A stretch of DNA of 64,000 nucleotides, taken from NCBI GenBank assembly GCA_014529385.2, contig CM043967.1, positions 1,431,001 through 1,495,000 on the forward strand, written 5' to 3'. Source of the stretch: Adiantum capillus-veneris (lineage: Eukaryota; Streptophyta; Polypodiopsida; Polypodiales; Pteridaceae). The notes below the pieces were generated by a model, which saw nothing but the letters and a program-made list of their open reading frames with translations, had not been told where the DNA came from and did no database searches. The position numbers and the translations under genes were made by a program. Each line of letters opens with the position of its first letter. Positions within the stretch are counted from its first letter, which is position 1. This document shows, piece after piece, positions 35,501-45,901 of the stretch.

Positions 35501-37185
35501 AAGTGTACCAAGGAACATGTACGTTTTTGAACTAGAGATTAAGGCTTCATGAGCCACTCACGATTGAAAGATTCCACTAAGTACTTGAGGTTAGCTTAAA
35601 CATCCAAAATAGAAAAGTACAGAAGTAAGAAAATCGAAATTAAAAACAAGAAGAAAAAGACCTCTTGGTGTAAGAAAGTGGGACTCATGAGCTTTCACTT
35701 GGGAATCATTGTATCATGTGCAATTGTATGGAAATGGGCCACATGCCCTCTCTCATCAACATGAAATCGCGTGCTCCAAACAACACCTAATTATGTATGT
35801 GTCGCCCCCTTCATAGAAACTTATGAGGTTGTTCTAGGTCATACTTTAGGATGTATGATGATAATTTTCATGAACGTTACCATCTAGTGATACATAACTA
35901 GGACTCGAGAATTATTTTACAAACAGAAAGACAACAACCTTAAATTCATGTTGAGATAGAAGTTTTTTTTTGTTGCAATTCTCGCGGGAAACAAGCTCTC
36001 ACAGGAAACAAGGCTTTAGCATCAGTTTGAGCCTTGAGAAACCACCTAGATCCTACAAGGCATGAGCTATAATTCAAGCCTTGAGGACCTATCTAGAGCC
36101 TGGAGGAACGGCCTACACCAAACACTCAGATTATTCATTAAGAAATTCCATCAAAGCTGACAGCAATGTTACAAACTTCATCAAAATCAATGTTAGTTTT
36201 AAAATTTAAAGCCAACGTTACAAACTCTGTTAAGTGTAATCATTTATCAGCTTGATGCCTTGTCACATTGTCCTCATCTCTCAAGGCTTTGAAACCCAGC
36301 CTCATTATTTATTGATCGTGCAAAAATTTGATTGATGGAGATTTGACCCCTTATAACTCCCAAATTCAACTACATTCTTGATGTCGTTGTACACCACCCA
36401 TTCGAGGGCTACCCGCTGTCAAGGGTAGGCATCCAGGTACTAACAAAAGAGATAACATGCTTGCTAGGCTAGTTTACAATAGCTGCATTTTCTATGCAAG
36501 GCACACGTCCATGTAGGTCTTCTATGGTTGCTTACATATTCATGGGCAAGTGTAGGGCAAGAGGCCACATGCCCTCTCCCATCAACATGGAAATCCAACA
36601 ATGCATCCTTAGATATATGGTTCCTCCTTCATAGAAGCTCTTGAGGCTGCTTTAGGTCATAGTTTAGTAGTATTAGCATAAACTATCTAGTGATACATAA
36701 CTAGGATTTGAGAATTCTTTCCCAACCAAAATGAAAACATCTTAAATTTCATGCTGAGCTAAAAGTTTCTTTCAACAATTCTCACAAGAGACAAGTTGCA
36801 ACAAGTTCTTGATCATAGAAAGCAAGGCTCGAGCTATAGTTTGAGCCTTGATGAACTTTTACCCTAGAAGGCTCAAGCTCTAGTTCAAGACTTGACAAAC
36901 AACCTAGAACCTAGAAGGCTCAAGCTCTAGTTTGAGCCATGAGAATCCACTTAGAGCCTGGATATTTATCATTGGAACCCTTGCAACTCCCAGATTCAAT
37001 TGAATTCTTAATGCTCTTGTATACCACCCATGCCAGGGATGCCTCTTGTCAAGGGTAGGCACCTAGGTACTACCAAAAGAGCCAACACACTATGTACATT
37101 TGTTTATGCTAGGTGTGTTTTTCTATGCACAAGGTACACGTTCATGTACACCCCTCCCCCCAATTACTTCGACGCTTGTCTCGTA
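32516..37185. repeat. Degenerate repeats of copy 2 (counterpart of 14020-22832)
   Basis: Contains the CTTAGGG minisatellite (32790-33760), the GGTATGTGG-type repeats, the TTGTACACCACCC pair and the tandem near-palindromes (about 36828-36960). The CACTA-free site lies at about 36020. No coding recognised. Confidence 0.7.
33013..33172 (+). repeat. Dispersed stem-loop repeat, copy b
   Basis: Counterpart of copy a in the duplication. The stem-loop is at about 33131-33160; base changes relative to copy a (GGTGTGCC versus GGTGTACG on the 3' arm) keep most pairs, with G-T wobbles. Confidence 0.65.
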
Positions 37186-37528
37186 GCTGTTCACACTCCT
37201 CTTTTACTTGCTTATGGCCGCCCTACCTGCTTAGCTTTCATTGAGCATTTAAAAAGATCATAGGAGACCTATGGGGTCTATCTCATTCTCTTCGATAGAA
37301 TCTTTTCATGTATCACCTGCAGACCTTTTTTGACTGTGACTTGACGTCCCTGCTGTAAAAAAAAGCAAGTGCAAAGTCCATATTTCCCCCCTCGTCATAC
37401 CAGGCATGCATGTCCATGCTCTAGTGTGTGACCCCATCTATTTTGCCTTGACTTGATGTGTGTGTCCACCACCCTTTCCAATCTAAAATCCCGTGTCTGC
37501 TTCATCAGAGACACATCCATTGTGGCAG

Positions 37529-37714
37529 CTTGTAGAATGTCTTTGTGCAACTTGCTTCATCTCTGTCGATGATGGCATGACTCATGTCGTGGCATTAAAC
37601 GAAGGAACACTGAAAGCGATATGGGTACAAGAGCAGAACCGCCATTTGGTGTATCCCAGATGGGTTGATGCTGCATTTCAGACATGGAAGCGGCCTTGCA
37701 AAAAGAACTACCCG
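37529..37714 (+). CDS. Exon similar to the BRCT domain of plant RNA polymerase II CTD phosphatase-like proteins
   Basis: A 186-bp open segment, starting after TTGTGGCAG (possible acceptor) and ending before GTGAGC (good donor at 37715). The peptide LVECLCATCFISVDDGMTHV continues to VYPRWVDAAFQTWKR and NYPV. The pattern LGA.C..VD..VTHVVA..GT.K..WA......LVHPRWI.A....R..E..FPV is the BRCT domain of FCP1/CPL-type phosphatases, which dephosphorylate the Pol II C-terminal repeats. There is no phosphatase catalytic exon (DxDxT) nearby, and a 77-bp CT microsatellite follows the donor. It may be one exon of a long-intron host gene extending elsewhere, or a captured piece. Similarity was judged from memory of the family. 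Confidence 0.5.
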
Positions 37715-37730
37715 GTGAGCACACACAGGT

Positions 37731-37733
<3 letters not shown>

Positions 37734-37810
<77 letters not shown>
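37734..37810. repeat. (CT)38 microsatellite
   Basis: Pure CT/TC run immediately downstream of the BRCT exon donor site. Confidence 0.95.
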
Positions 37811-37812
<2 letters not shown>

Positions 37813-38179
37813 CAAGCCTGCAACATCGAGTTGCTTTCCCTTCGCCTTGCAAAGCTGGACGAGGCAGATTCAAAGGTAGCAAATTCCACTTGTGCTGGGT
37901 AAAAGATGGGCTGGTCGAGCTGCTAGAAGCAGGAATGGCAAGGCTGACACCGGATCCATGAGAGGTCGCGCGGATGCAGGCCTCATATTTTTTAACTTCA
38001 ATTCTTATTGGGGGCGAAACGAGTTCAAGGTATGTTAGTCCAATTCTTCATCATATATCATGGTATACTAAAGTTCCGAGAAAGCATGATGTGACCATGA
38101 ACTAAGTTGTTGCTGCTAGGTTTTATGTAAACATCTTGTTGCAAATACCTTCATAATAATGTCTCCTCATATCACTTCA

Positions 38180-38183
<4 letters not shown>

Positions 38184-38230
<47 letters not shown>
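38184..38230. repeat. (CT)23 microsatellite
   Basis: Pure run followed by GCTCGCTC. Confidence 0.95.
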
Positions 38231-38233
<3 letters not shown>

Positions 38234-38279
38234 CGCTCATGCATCTCATGCTAGGCTTAAATCCTCATAAGCTACAATC

Positions 38280-38620
38280 TCTTCTCTTAGAGCCTCTAGC
38301 TTACAAGCCTTGAACTTAAGTTCGAGCCTCATGACGTGGAGAATCAAATTTCAAGCTTAATGAGCTAAAAATTGTAGCAAGATTCTTTCTAGCAAAAAAA
38401 GAAACCATCTAAAAACATCTCTGGTTCATCAGGCTTTATCTTAAGGTTGAGAGCCTCTTGAGACAAAGACTCTTGAAAAACGCATAAACTGAAAGCCTCA
38501 TAAGCGACAATATTTGCTCCGAACATCTAGCTCATGAGGCTCGAGCTTAAGTTCGAGCCTCATGACCTAGAGACTTAGTTTTCAAGCCTCACAACCTAGA
38601 GACTCAATTTTCAAGCCTCC
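38280..38620. repeat. Near-palindromic AGGCTCGAGC repeats
   Basis: Several copies of a text like GAGGCTCGAGCTTAAG followed by its complement. The best (38533-38564) is 32 bp with one mismatched pair. They are related to the tandem near-palindromes at 22471-22610 and 36828-36960. Confidence 0.7.
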
Positions 38621-38699
38621 TAAGATAGAGATCCCTACAAGTTTTAGAAGTTTTTGGACACTAAGGTGCGAATAAGCTACATGCATTCAATATTTTAGA

Positions 38700-40240
38700 G
38701 ATTGTTTTGTTTTCAATGGAAAAAAAAAAGAGCAGTGCTTTCTTCAGTGGATACTCTACTGGTTTTTTCTCCAAATAGGCCTTGATTTCCTATTACACGA
38801 CCGGATCTAAGGTTCATATAGACTTATGAAGCCCTAGATAGAGTACTCACCTTAGATTGACTTGTAGTCAATTTCCACTTGACTCAATTGCAACTTTCTA
38901 TCAAGCCACTAATTCCTCATCTGTAACCTGATTCCTGTACAAAATTTGTCAAATTAGCTATTTTTCTATAAGGGCAGTAGAGCTCTTGAGAACTCCAGTG
39001 ATTGGTCTCTGTATTTCACTTCAATTCGTGCTATGGAAGTCGAAATTTTTTACTTTCACATTCAGCTTAGCAGAATCAAAGGTTTAATTTGCAATCTGTA
39101 AACTGAGTGTATCTATACCAATTTTGATCTAATTGAATCCAAAATTTCCCAGTGGCCTTATTTTATGCTGGTCTAACACTGCATAAGCCCAAAAGTCAAA
39201 TTTGAAGTCTCTGGATAGCAGAAGTAAATAATCGCGATTATTTACTTTTGTCACTTTTTTGCACTTTCTGGATGGGTTTGGCAAGGGTACAACTTGTTAA
39301 AGCCCTTGGGCAAGTTTCAACAAGTTTGGACAAAATTTGATCAAGTTTACCCACTGCTCCGTGTCCGCAGACTCTGATTTCTAGCTTAAGTCACACTTTT
39401 GTGGTCCAAATTTCACCAAAATTGATTTGTGGGGTCCAATTGATGTGCTTGAGGTATACTCAAATTTGCAAAATCACCAAGTTTTGAAGCAAATGTAAAT
39501 AATCACGATTATTTACTTTTGACAATTTTTTGAAAATTTTTGTCCCAACTTTGACACAGATCCTTATGTTAAGGTCACTAGCCAATTTTCATCAAGTTTG
39601 GACAATTTTTGGTCAAATGGTCATCAATTATCTGTTCGCAGACTAACTTTGCAATTTTTGTCACAGTTTTCACTCCAGTGATCCAAATCTTACCAAATTT
39701 GGTTTGTGGGCTTATTACAACATGGTAAAGCTAGTGGTATGCCAACTTGGTCAAAAAAGTTCAAAAACCGAGCAAATGTAAATAATCGCGATTATTTACT
39801 TTTGTCAAATTTTTGCAAGTTTTGGTCAACTGAGCATACACACATGTTTATCACATCAATATAAGCCTATGAATCAATTTTCAACAAGTTTGGATAAATT
39901 TTTCCTCTATTCACACTCAAGATTCAAAAAGTTACTACAAATTTAAGTTTTCACCCAATTTTTTGTCAGTTTAGTGATCCAAATCTCTTGGGCCTTTACA
40001 AAAGTTGTTTGTACACATGCAATGAGTCAATGATATGAGCCTTGGCTAAATTAGAGCAAAAAATTTAATAATCGTGATTATTAACTTGAGGTTTGAAATG
40101 AGCACTTTTTTGAAATTTTCTCAAGCGCAGTCCTTTTATGATGTGTTTTAAGCTTATGAATCAAGTCAAAACTTAGTTTGGCCTAAAAAGTCAAGAAAAA
40201 GTAAATAATCTGAGTTTTGGTCAACTTCTTGAAATTTTTA
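38700..40240. repeat. Tandem repeat, period about 280 bp, each unit with a palindrome
   Basis: Units carry a palindrome centred on AATAATCGCGATTATT at 39222-39247 (26 bp perfect), 39495-39516, 39778-39799, 40066-40085 (mutated) and about 40200 (half). Spacing is 273, 283 and 288 bp. CAAGTTTGGACAAA and CCAAATNTTACCAAA phrases recur between them. No ORF. It lies downstream of a tRNA-Asp type PBS in minus orientation, so it may be leader sequence of an LTR element. Confidence 0.75.
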
Positions 40241-40758
40241 CCTCGAAGTGTCCTTGAGCTTACTCACTGGTTCAGACAACTCTTAGGCTTACTCCCCAGT
40301 TGGATTGAGTGAATTCGAGTCTTTTCGTGCTATTTTTAGCTGTAGACCTGAAATTCTGCAACCTTACATTACAACTCACACTTGATTCTTTCAGAGAGAG
40401 CAATGCTATGAAATCCACCTCAGATCCTACTTACCCTACTCCTAGTTTCTCATGCAATGGGGTTGTGGAAAGTGTCCACAAACACTCGTTTTCTTGTGTT
40501 TTTTATGTTTTTCAGAGTCTTGATCTTAAGACTTGTTTCATCTACCAATCATTCTCCAAATCCTAATTCAAATCTACAATCCTACAATCCTAAAGGTACT
40601 CAACAACTACGATTACTTCCAAGCTACCTCTACACAGCAAAAGACGACAATCTTAAGCTATGCGGTTTCTAAAAGAGAGTTTGGAACTTTAAGCAAACCT
40701 AGAGGAAGTTAAAGGACAATTACACAAGACGCTCGTGTTTTTCCCTAGTTTAGGTCTC

Positions 40759-40783
40759 TTCGATCCCCGGCAGCGACGCCAAA
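40759..40783 (-). promoter_or_regulatory. Primer-binding site like tRNA-Asp, next to an LTR end
   Basis: Plus-strand TTCGATCCCCGGCAGCGACG plus CCA resembles the 3' end of plant tRNA-Asp including CCA (two differences from the sequence I recall). On the minus strand it reads TGGCGTCGCTGCCGGGG, two bases after ..CATCCCACA, an LTR-like end. This marks an LTR element running leftward from about 40783, with its LTR beginning (plus) TGTGGGATGC at 40784. Confidence 0.65.
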
Positions 40784-42437
40784 TGTGGGATGCATGTCTA
40801 ACCTCACCATCCTATCTTATTGCAGTATTAGTGAGAACCACGATTAATTTGTTAAACCATGGGAGGAAGCTGACTTGACTAGTGCATAGAGGCTACAAGA
40901 TGTTGTCAATCTCTTGGAAAACAACTAACAACTCGCATCTAACTTAGGTTACACTCAAGTGACTGAAATCACAAAAAGTCAATCGCTCATCGGCAAGCAA
41001 ATCACATCCATTACAGCATCAAATGACATCCAAACGTAACAAAACTTCTAGGACAAGTTTATAAGACCTAAGCACACATGTCTATAGTCTCAAATCCCAC
41101 TTTACGTCAAGTTTCAAAATCGCGATTATTAACAGTAGTGGATTTTTGACCTAGTCGTTTTAGACCCAGAATGCATCTAAATGCTTACCAATGATGTCCC
41201 AATACCCCACCTATGCTTAGTTTTCGATTTAAAAGTGTAAATTCCTAATTATGATGAAATTAGGCCGCGGGTTGACGACGCCAAAAGCTACGAAATACTG
41301 TGAATGGCTTACGTCAATGCGTAGAGCTCTTACCTGCAGTTGCAATGCAACCAATGCATTCGCAATGTGACAACCGAGAAGGGAGTACGAAGCGCGAGAA
41401 GGATAGAAGTGAGCGCCGTTAGCTCACGCTGTGTATTTCTTATCCAAAAACTTATAAAAAAATTACCAAAATTGGCTTTTATACCTTAGCCAAGGTTTTT
41501 GGGTAATCAAAAGTAATAATCTTGAGTTCTACTAAAGCTCGGAATTGAATGGCTGATACAATCTGGAAGCTTGTAGCCCCGGCTCATTAATTACAAGGTT
41601 TATCAAGAAAACAGGAGTTACAATATTCTCGATTTATCAAAATAGTAATTGTTTTTACAAGGAGAACTCCAAAAAATGGTCTACATGTTAGCTTGTTGCT
41701 AACAATGAGGTAAAGACTTTTGCAAATGGTTTCTAGCTAGAAATAATCTTCCTACTGAGTGGCATAAAATGGTAACCATCTTTTTGCAACATTTGTCAGT
41801 CTACTCAACGTCCTCTTCCTCATATGTGTATATATTTTTCTACGCTATTAAGTTATCTAGAGTAAATTCCCCCTCTTCGTTTAACCTTTGTGGCGACACA
41901 TACATTATACTCTTCCCAAAAATGTCACCTTAGTCATATATTTATATTACCACCCTTTTCTTTTTTGCTTTGTAAATAGAATAAGCATACAATAACCAAC
42001 TATATACCCCCAAACTTTCTTACCTCTTGTGAATTAGTAGTAGAAAAATAATATATCCATCTTCCACCCCATATAGATAAATTCCCATGGAAATCAACTC
42101 TCCACTTGTTTTTACCAAAGATTATGGTCCCTCTCTACAAGTCTTCTATGCCCCCTACATAGGTGGCCCAATATCTCTTAAGAATATACATATAGTTTCT
42201 CTCCTTTCAAAAAGACTCCAATTGTATATTCTTTTCACAAGAAAATAATATTGGGCCCTCCTCTATTTGTTTAAGCATCATAGCCTTTTGAAAAAGCATG
42301 ATTCCCCTTGGATGCATACAAGCAAAGGGCCCATACAAAAAGACTTGGAAGTAAAAGGTTCCCTAGCCTAGTGTGGACCTTCCAAACCGAATTCCTTGGT
42401 GCATGGGCATGAAGAATAGTCCAAATTCATATCAAAC
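40784..42437 (-). mobile_element. Probable LTR of a non-coding LTR element, outer end unknown
   Basis: Starts TGTGGGATGCATGTC next to the PBS. One more AATCGCGATTATT palindrome occurs at 41118-41130. I could not fix the outer end; no second copy was found in the window and nothing downstream on the minus strand (40758-37900) encodes gag or pol. From about 41500 to 42437 I see nothing recognisable. Confidence 0.4.
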
Positions 42438-42890
42438 ATGTTGAGAAAGTCAATTTTGCCTTTTGAAGCATGTCATTCCGAGCTACAGGTAAAAAGTTAT
42501 GGTCAAAATAGTGTAAATCTGTCAGATTCGCAGCAAAAGGGAACTGTAAATCAAGTAAATCAAGAGGGTGAGATATTATTTTTCCCCTACTCATCTTCTA
42601 GAAGATCAATGAGTGTTCAAGGTCACTTGCATGTGATGGGACCAACCTAAAGATGCTTTCTAAATGCCAAGACAGACAAGTTGAGATACCCCGCAGGAGC
42701 CACCCGTAGGGCCTCATGGTGGGGCCCACCTACATTATGCACCCCTATGGAGCCTTCACGGTCTAAAATGATATTTTTGGTGAATAAATAGTCCCTTTTA
42801 TGTCCAATATTCAATGAGTGGTCAAAGGACAGTTAATTAGGTCTAATCACTTACTCTAACTAAGTGTAGCATAATCCCACTCCTACACAA

Positions 42891-42900
42891 CTATAAATAA
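42891..42900 (+). promoter_or_regulatory. LTR promoter TATA box (Gypsy A)
   Basis: CTATAAATAA followed by GCCCCCCTTGG, a usual plant LTR core promoter layout; transcription would start about 30 bp on. Confidence 0.6.
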
Positions 42901-43835
42901 GCCCCCCTTGGAGAGACTCAAGGACACACACCTATATTTTCAACTTCATGTTGTTTCTTGATCAATAGTAGAGAAAACCCCAACTCTCCCTCTTTCACAT
43001 CCACCCTCCTAACTCTCCTCTTTGGAGGAAGTGCAACTCTATTCTCCACTCTTTCCATTCTACAATCTCTTACTCCATCAACCCAATAAATCATTTGTAG
43101 CATCTCAATAACTTGTAAATACATCATGATCTCTCTCATGGTTATGTTAATGATCATGAAATCATCTTCAAAACTTTCAAGTGTCGCAATTCGTGATGGT
43201 TAGCTAGCGTCTGTCCTCCCCTTAAAAGGTGTGCGAGAAATCAAGTAAGTGTTCTATTCTCAATTTACCATTGGTTTGTTTCTCCACACTTATTCAATTG
43301 GTCTAAAGAAATTGCTCACTCCAACTCTCTTTTGCTTCATTACATATGCATGTGGCTACCTCTCATGGTGATTTTATTTGTGTCACGGCATTGCATAGAT
43401 GGAGATGAGCTCTCTATGCAAAGTGTGTTAGTTTGATGTAAGTGATTCTCTTGTGTGTTTGAGAGGCAAGTCTTGTGCGCATGATTTTTTGATGAGTGCT
43501 TGAGAGAGGAAGAGTTTGGATGTATGATGGGTATTCTTATGGGGAGAAGGTGAATGCTATTCCACAAATTGCATATTTCATTTTGATGCACGACATTGGG
43601 TTGCATAATCGTTGATGGTGTTCAAGTGTCCAAAGTGTATATAGAGTAAGGGGGTTTTCAAAGTGTGTTGCTTGAGTGGGTGAGTGCAAGTGTTATTTTG
43701 ATTGGTTTCCTTCTCCACTCCCAAAAGAAGGTGGTGCCCCAAGTAGTGTGCGTACCTCTTTACGAACATTTTGTGAGGGTAGGCCCATTGGTTTGGGTTT
43801 AGAGGCCCCATTTCAAAAAGCTCGCCCTCATAAAG

Positions 43836-43855
43836 TGGTGCCCCCACTGAGGAAC
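43836..43855 (+). promoter_or_regulatory. Possible primer-binding site (Gypsy A)
   Basis: TGGTGCCCCCACTGAGGAAC begins with TGG and lies five bases after CCTCA, a possible LTR end. I cannot match it to a tRNA. A similar GGTGGTGCCCC is at about 43730. Confidence 0.35.
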
Positions 43856-43884
43856 ATATTTCCAAGTTACCTTCAAATTTTTTA

Positions 43885-44100
43885 GTGATGAACAATGGAG
43901 TTCCCATCTATCCATTTCATTTTGCACAACACATTAGAGTAAATGTTCACATAGATAGAAAAGTCTTTTTCCAACAACGCATTGTTTTTATGTTTGGTGC
44001 AGAAAGACTTAGAGAAATACTGGCATCACCCAATCCAATTATACTTCCAATCATCAATTATGAAACTTCTTTTGATGTTCACGTTTTCATTTTGTTTTAA
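43885..44100 (+). CDS. Small ORF a upstream of Gypsy A gag, unknown
   Basis: Seventy-one codons from tandem ATGs at 43885/43888 to TAA. Basic N-terminal half (VHIDRKVFFQQR), then FGAERLREILASPNPIILP and YETSFDVHVFILF. It is clearly related to ORF b 84 bp downstream: 20 of the last 35 residues are identical with no gap, and both stop at the same aligned point. Tat-lineage elements can carry an extra ORF before gag, but I do not recognise this family. No transmembrane segment is obvious. The function is unknown. Confidence 0.55.
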   Translation: MMNNGVPIYPFHFAQHIRVNVHIDRKVFFQQRIVFMFGAERLREILASPNPIILPIINYETSFDVHVFILF

Positions 44101-44183
44101 AGGCAGGAACAAGGAGTGGTGAAGGTGTGCTCAAGGGCCATATGAAGGAACGAGGTCTTCAAACCAACAACGAGGAGTAGCAC

Positions 44184-44396
44184 ATGAATCACGATCAAAA
44201 CAATGAACCTTTAAGGCCTATTGCTCGGCAATCCATTCATATAATCATTGCAACTAAGTTTAGGTTTCAATCTATCATAAGGAGGATATTTGGATCCACT
44301 CGCCTCAATGAAATCAATGCTTCAATTAATCCATTTATTCTACCTATGATAAAGTACGAATTAACAATGGATGTGTACATCTTCATGTTAATGTAA
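44184..44396 (+). CDS. Small ORF b upstream of Gypsy A gag, paralogue of ORF a
   Basis: Seventy codons, MNHDQNNEPLRPIARQ..FRFQ, then FGSTRLNEINASINPFILPM and YELTMDVYIFMLM. It shares the FG..RL.EI.AS.NP.ILP.I.YE...DV..F.L pattern with ORF a. It lies 87 bp before the gag ATG. Two intact related ORFs beside a gag-pol that has collected stop codons is unexpected if they are non-functional. Confidence 0.55.
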   Translation: MNHDQNNEPLRPIARQSIHIIIATKFRFQSIIRRIFGSTRLNEINASINPFILPMIKYELTMDVYIFMLM

Positions 44397-44482
44397 TCAG
44401 ATTTATAGTGTCAATAATCTTGTGCGGCCCATAAGAGAAAAGTTTCTTTTAAAAAAATGAGATTTCAAAAAGTCTAAACAAA

Positions 44483-45901
44483 ATGTCAAGTTCTTTTCCC
44501 ACGTTCTATGCAAGAAGTGGGGAAGATGCGCAAGAGTTTCTTGACAACTTGGAGATAGCACATCTCATATCCAGGAGAGATGAAGAGGAAGTAAAGCTAC
44601 GAGCCTTCCCGTTGGTTCTAAAAGCAGAAGCTAAAGCATGGTATGAGACCTTGCAACCCCAAATCAAGTCCAATTGGGAGAGACTGCGAACAAGCTTCCT
44701 CTCCAAGTTTGGGCAAGGTGATACTTATGAAGGACTATGGAAATGTCTTATTGGACATAAGCAGGTATCACTTGAAGACTATCCCTCTTATGAAGCAACC
44801 TTTGTCAATCTATGGGGTAGGTGGGAGGCTACATTAGAAAATCATGGTGGTGCACCTAACTTTCTAAAAAAAGAGAGATTCATGGCTGGCTTGTATCCAC
44901 TTTTAAAGGCTAAAGTAGAGCTAAAATTCCCATCCACCTTCGAAGAAGCACGTGAGGTAGCCATCATCAAGTTTAGAAAACTACACTTCCAAGCACATAG
45001 AGCAAGGGGTTTGAATGAAGTGAGTGAGAGGGAGTCTTCACAAACCATGGAAGCACCAATTAGGGCCCCTCTTGCACAATCTTCACAAATAGGAGATAAC
45101 TCTCAACAAGAGGTTTTACAAAGGCTAACACAACAGCTTGAGAACCTCACTCTGAATCTAGTACAGGGCCTACCTCAACAACGACAACCAAGAGAAGGGA
45201 ATCGCATTCAACGAAGACAAGCTCAAGAGTTGCGATGTTGGAATTGCAATGAAATGGGCCATGGAATGTACAATTGTCCACATCCAAGGCGACTTCCGGG
45301 AGACATATACCCCCCTAGACTGCCTCCTCTCACTGTGCAACAAGAACTAGCTCAAGGCCCACAAATCCTTCGTCGACCACCACCACCAGCAAATATACCT
45401 CCCGTCCCACATGAGGAGGAAGAAAGAGGAGTCAACATCATCAAGCTAGAAGAGGTAATAGATGAGCATACTCTAAACTTTGATGTTATGCTGGCAGAAA
45501 AACGCACAAGAGCACATGATAAGGATGAAGACATGAGAAGTGAAGGAACAAATTCAGCCAGAAGGGACAAGAAGAAGAAGTCAAAGATGGAAGAAGCTGA
45601 AAGTAGCAGGAAGAAAAGATCAAGGCGAAGGGAAATTGGTATCAACGACTTCCCATTGGGAAAGGAGCTAGAGCCCTACAACATCCTGGAGGATTTACAA
45701 ACCCAAAAGCCAAACATTTCATGGCCTCAACTTCTACACCTATCAACCAAAGTAAGAAGGCAATGGCCAAAATTGGTAAGTACAAGAATTCCAAAAAAGA
45801 AAGCAAATCTTTCCATTAAGGTTGTGGCCTCAAAGCTACAAAAAGATGTGGAACCCATTGTGGATGCTTACATAAGGGGTAAAAAGGTGTCTAATGTATA
45901 A
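44483..45901 (+). CDS. gag: Gypsy A gag
   Basis: 472 codons. Gag forms the particle and packages RNA. The retrotransposon gag domain covers about residues 1-175 (EEVKLRAFPLVLKAEAKAWY, LRTSFLSKFGQGDTYEGLW). A zinc knuckle CWNCNEMGHGMYNC lies at about residues 252-265, then a Pro-rich and a Lys/Glu-rich region. The TAA at 45899-45901 falls in the same frame just before the protease motif VDGGAQM. It is probably a mutated Leu codon (TTA to TAA) within a once continuous gag-pro-pol, although stop-codon read-through cannot be excluded. Confidence 0.85.
   Translation: MSSSFPTFYARSGEDAQEFLDNLEIAHLISRRDEEEVKLRAFPLVLKAEAKAWYETLQPQIKSNWERLRTSFLSKFGQGDTYEGLWKCLIGHKQVSLEDYPSYEATFVNLWGRWEATLENHGGAPNFLKKERFMAGLYPLLKAKVELKFPSTFEEAREVAIIKFRKLHFQAHRARGLNEVSERESSQTMEAPIRAPLAQSSQIGDNSQQEVLQRLTQQLENLTLNLVQGLPQQRQPREGNRIQRRQAQELRCWNCNEMGHGMYNCPHPRRLPGDIYPPRLPPLTVQQELAQGPQILRRPPPPANIPPVPHEEEERGVNIIKLEEVIDEHTLNFDVMLAEKRTRAHDKDEDMRSEGTNSARRDKKKKSKMEEAESSRKKRSRRREIGINDFPLGKELEPYNILEDLQTQKPNISWPQLLHLSTKVRRQWPKLVSTRIPKKKANLSIKVVASKLQKDVEPIVDAYIRGKKVSNV

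Larger units (their letters stand above)
26894..37185 (+). repeat. Large direct duplication, copy 2
   Basis: Collinear with 8352-22832 minus the CACTA. Differences include an 87-bp stretch (about 34545-34630) and about 110 bp (about 33190-33300) absent from copy 1, plus scattered substitutions. It begins abruptly inside LINE ORF1 and ends at CTTGTCTCGTA, where the flanks diverge. Confidence 0.92.

Noticed and set aside
38700-40240. CRISPR-like array
   Set aside because: Units are long, similar throughout, diverged and in plant repeat context; no short repeat with unique spacers.
40759-40781. tRNA-Asp gene
   Set aside because: Only the 3' end including CCA is present, beside an LTR-like terminus; no anticodon or D arm is found, so it is a primer site.
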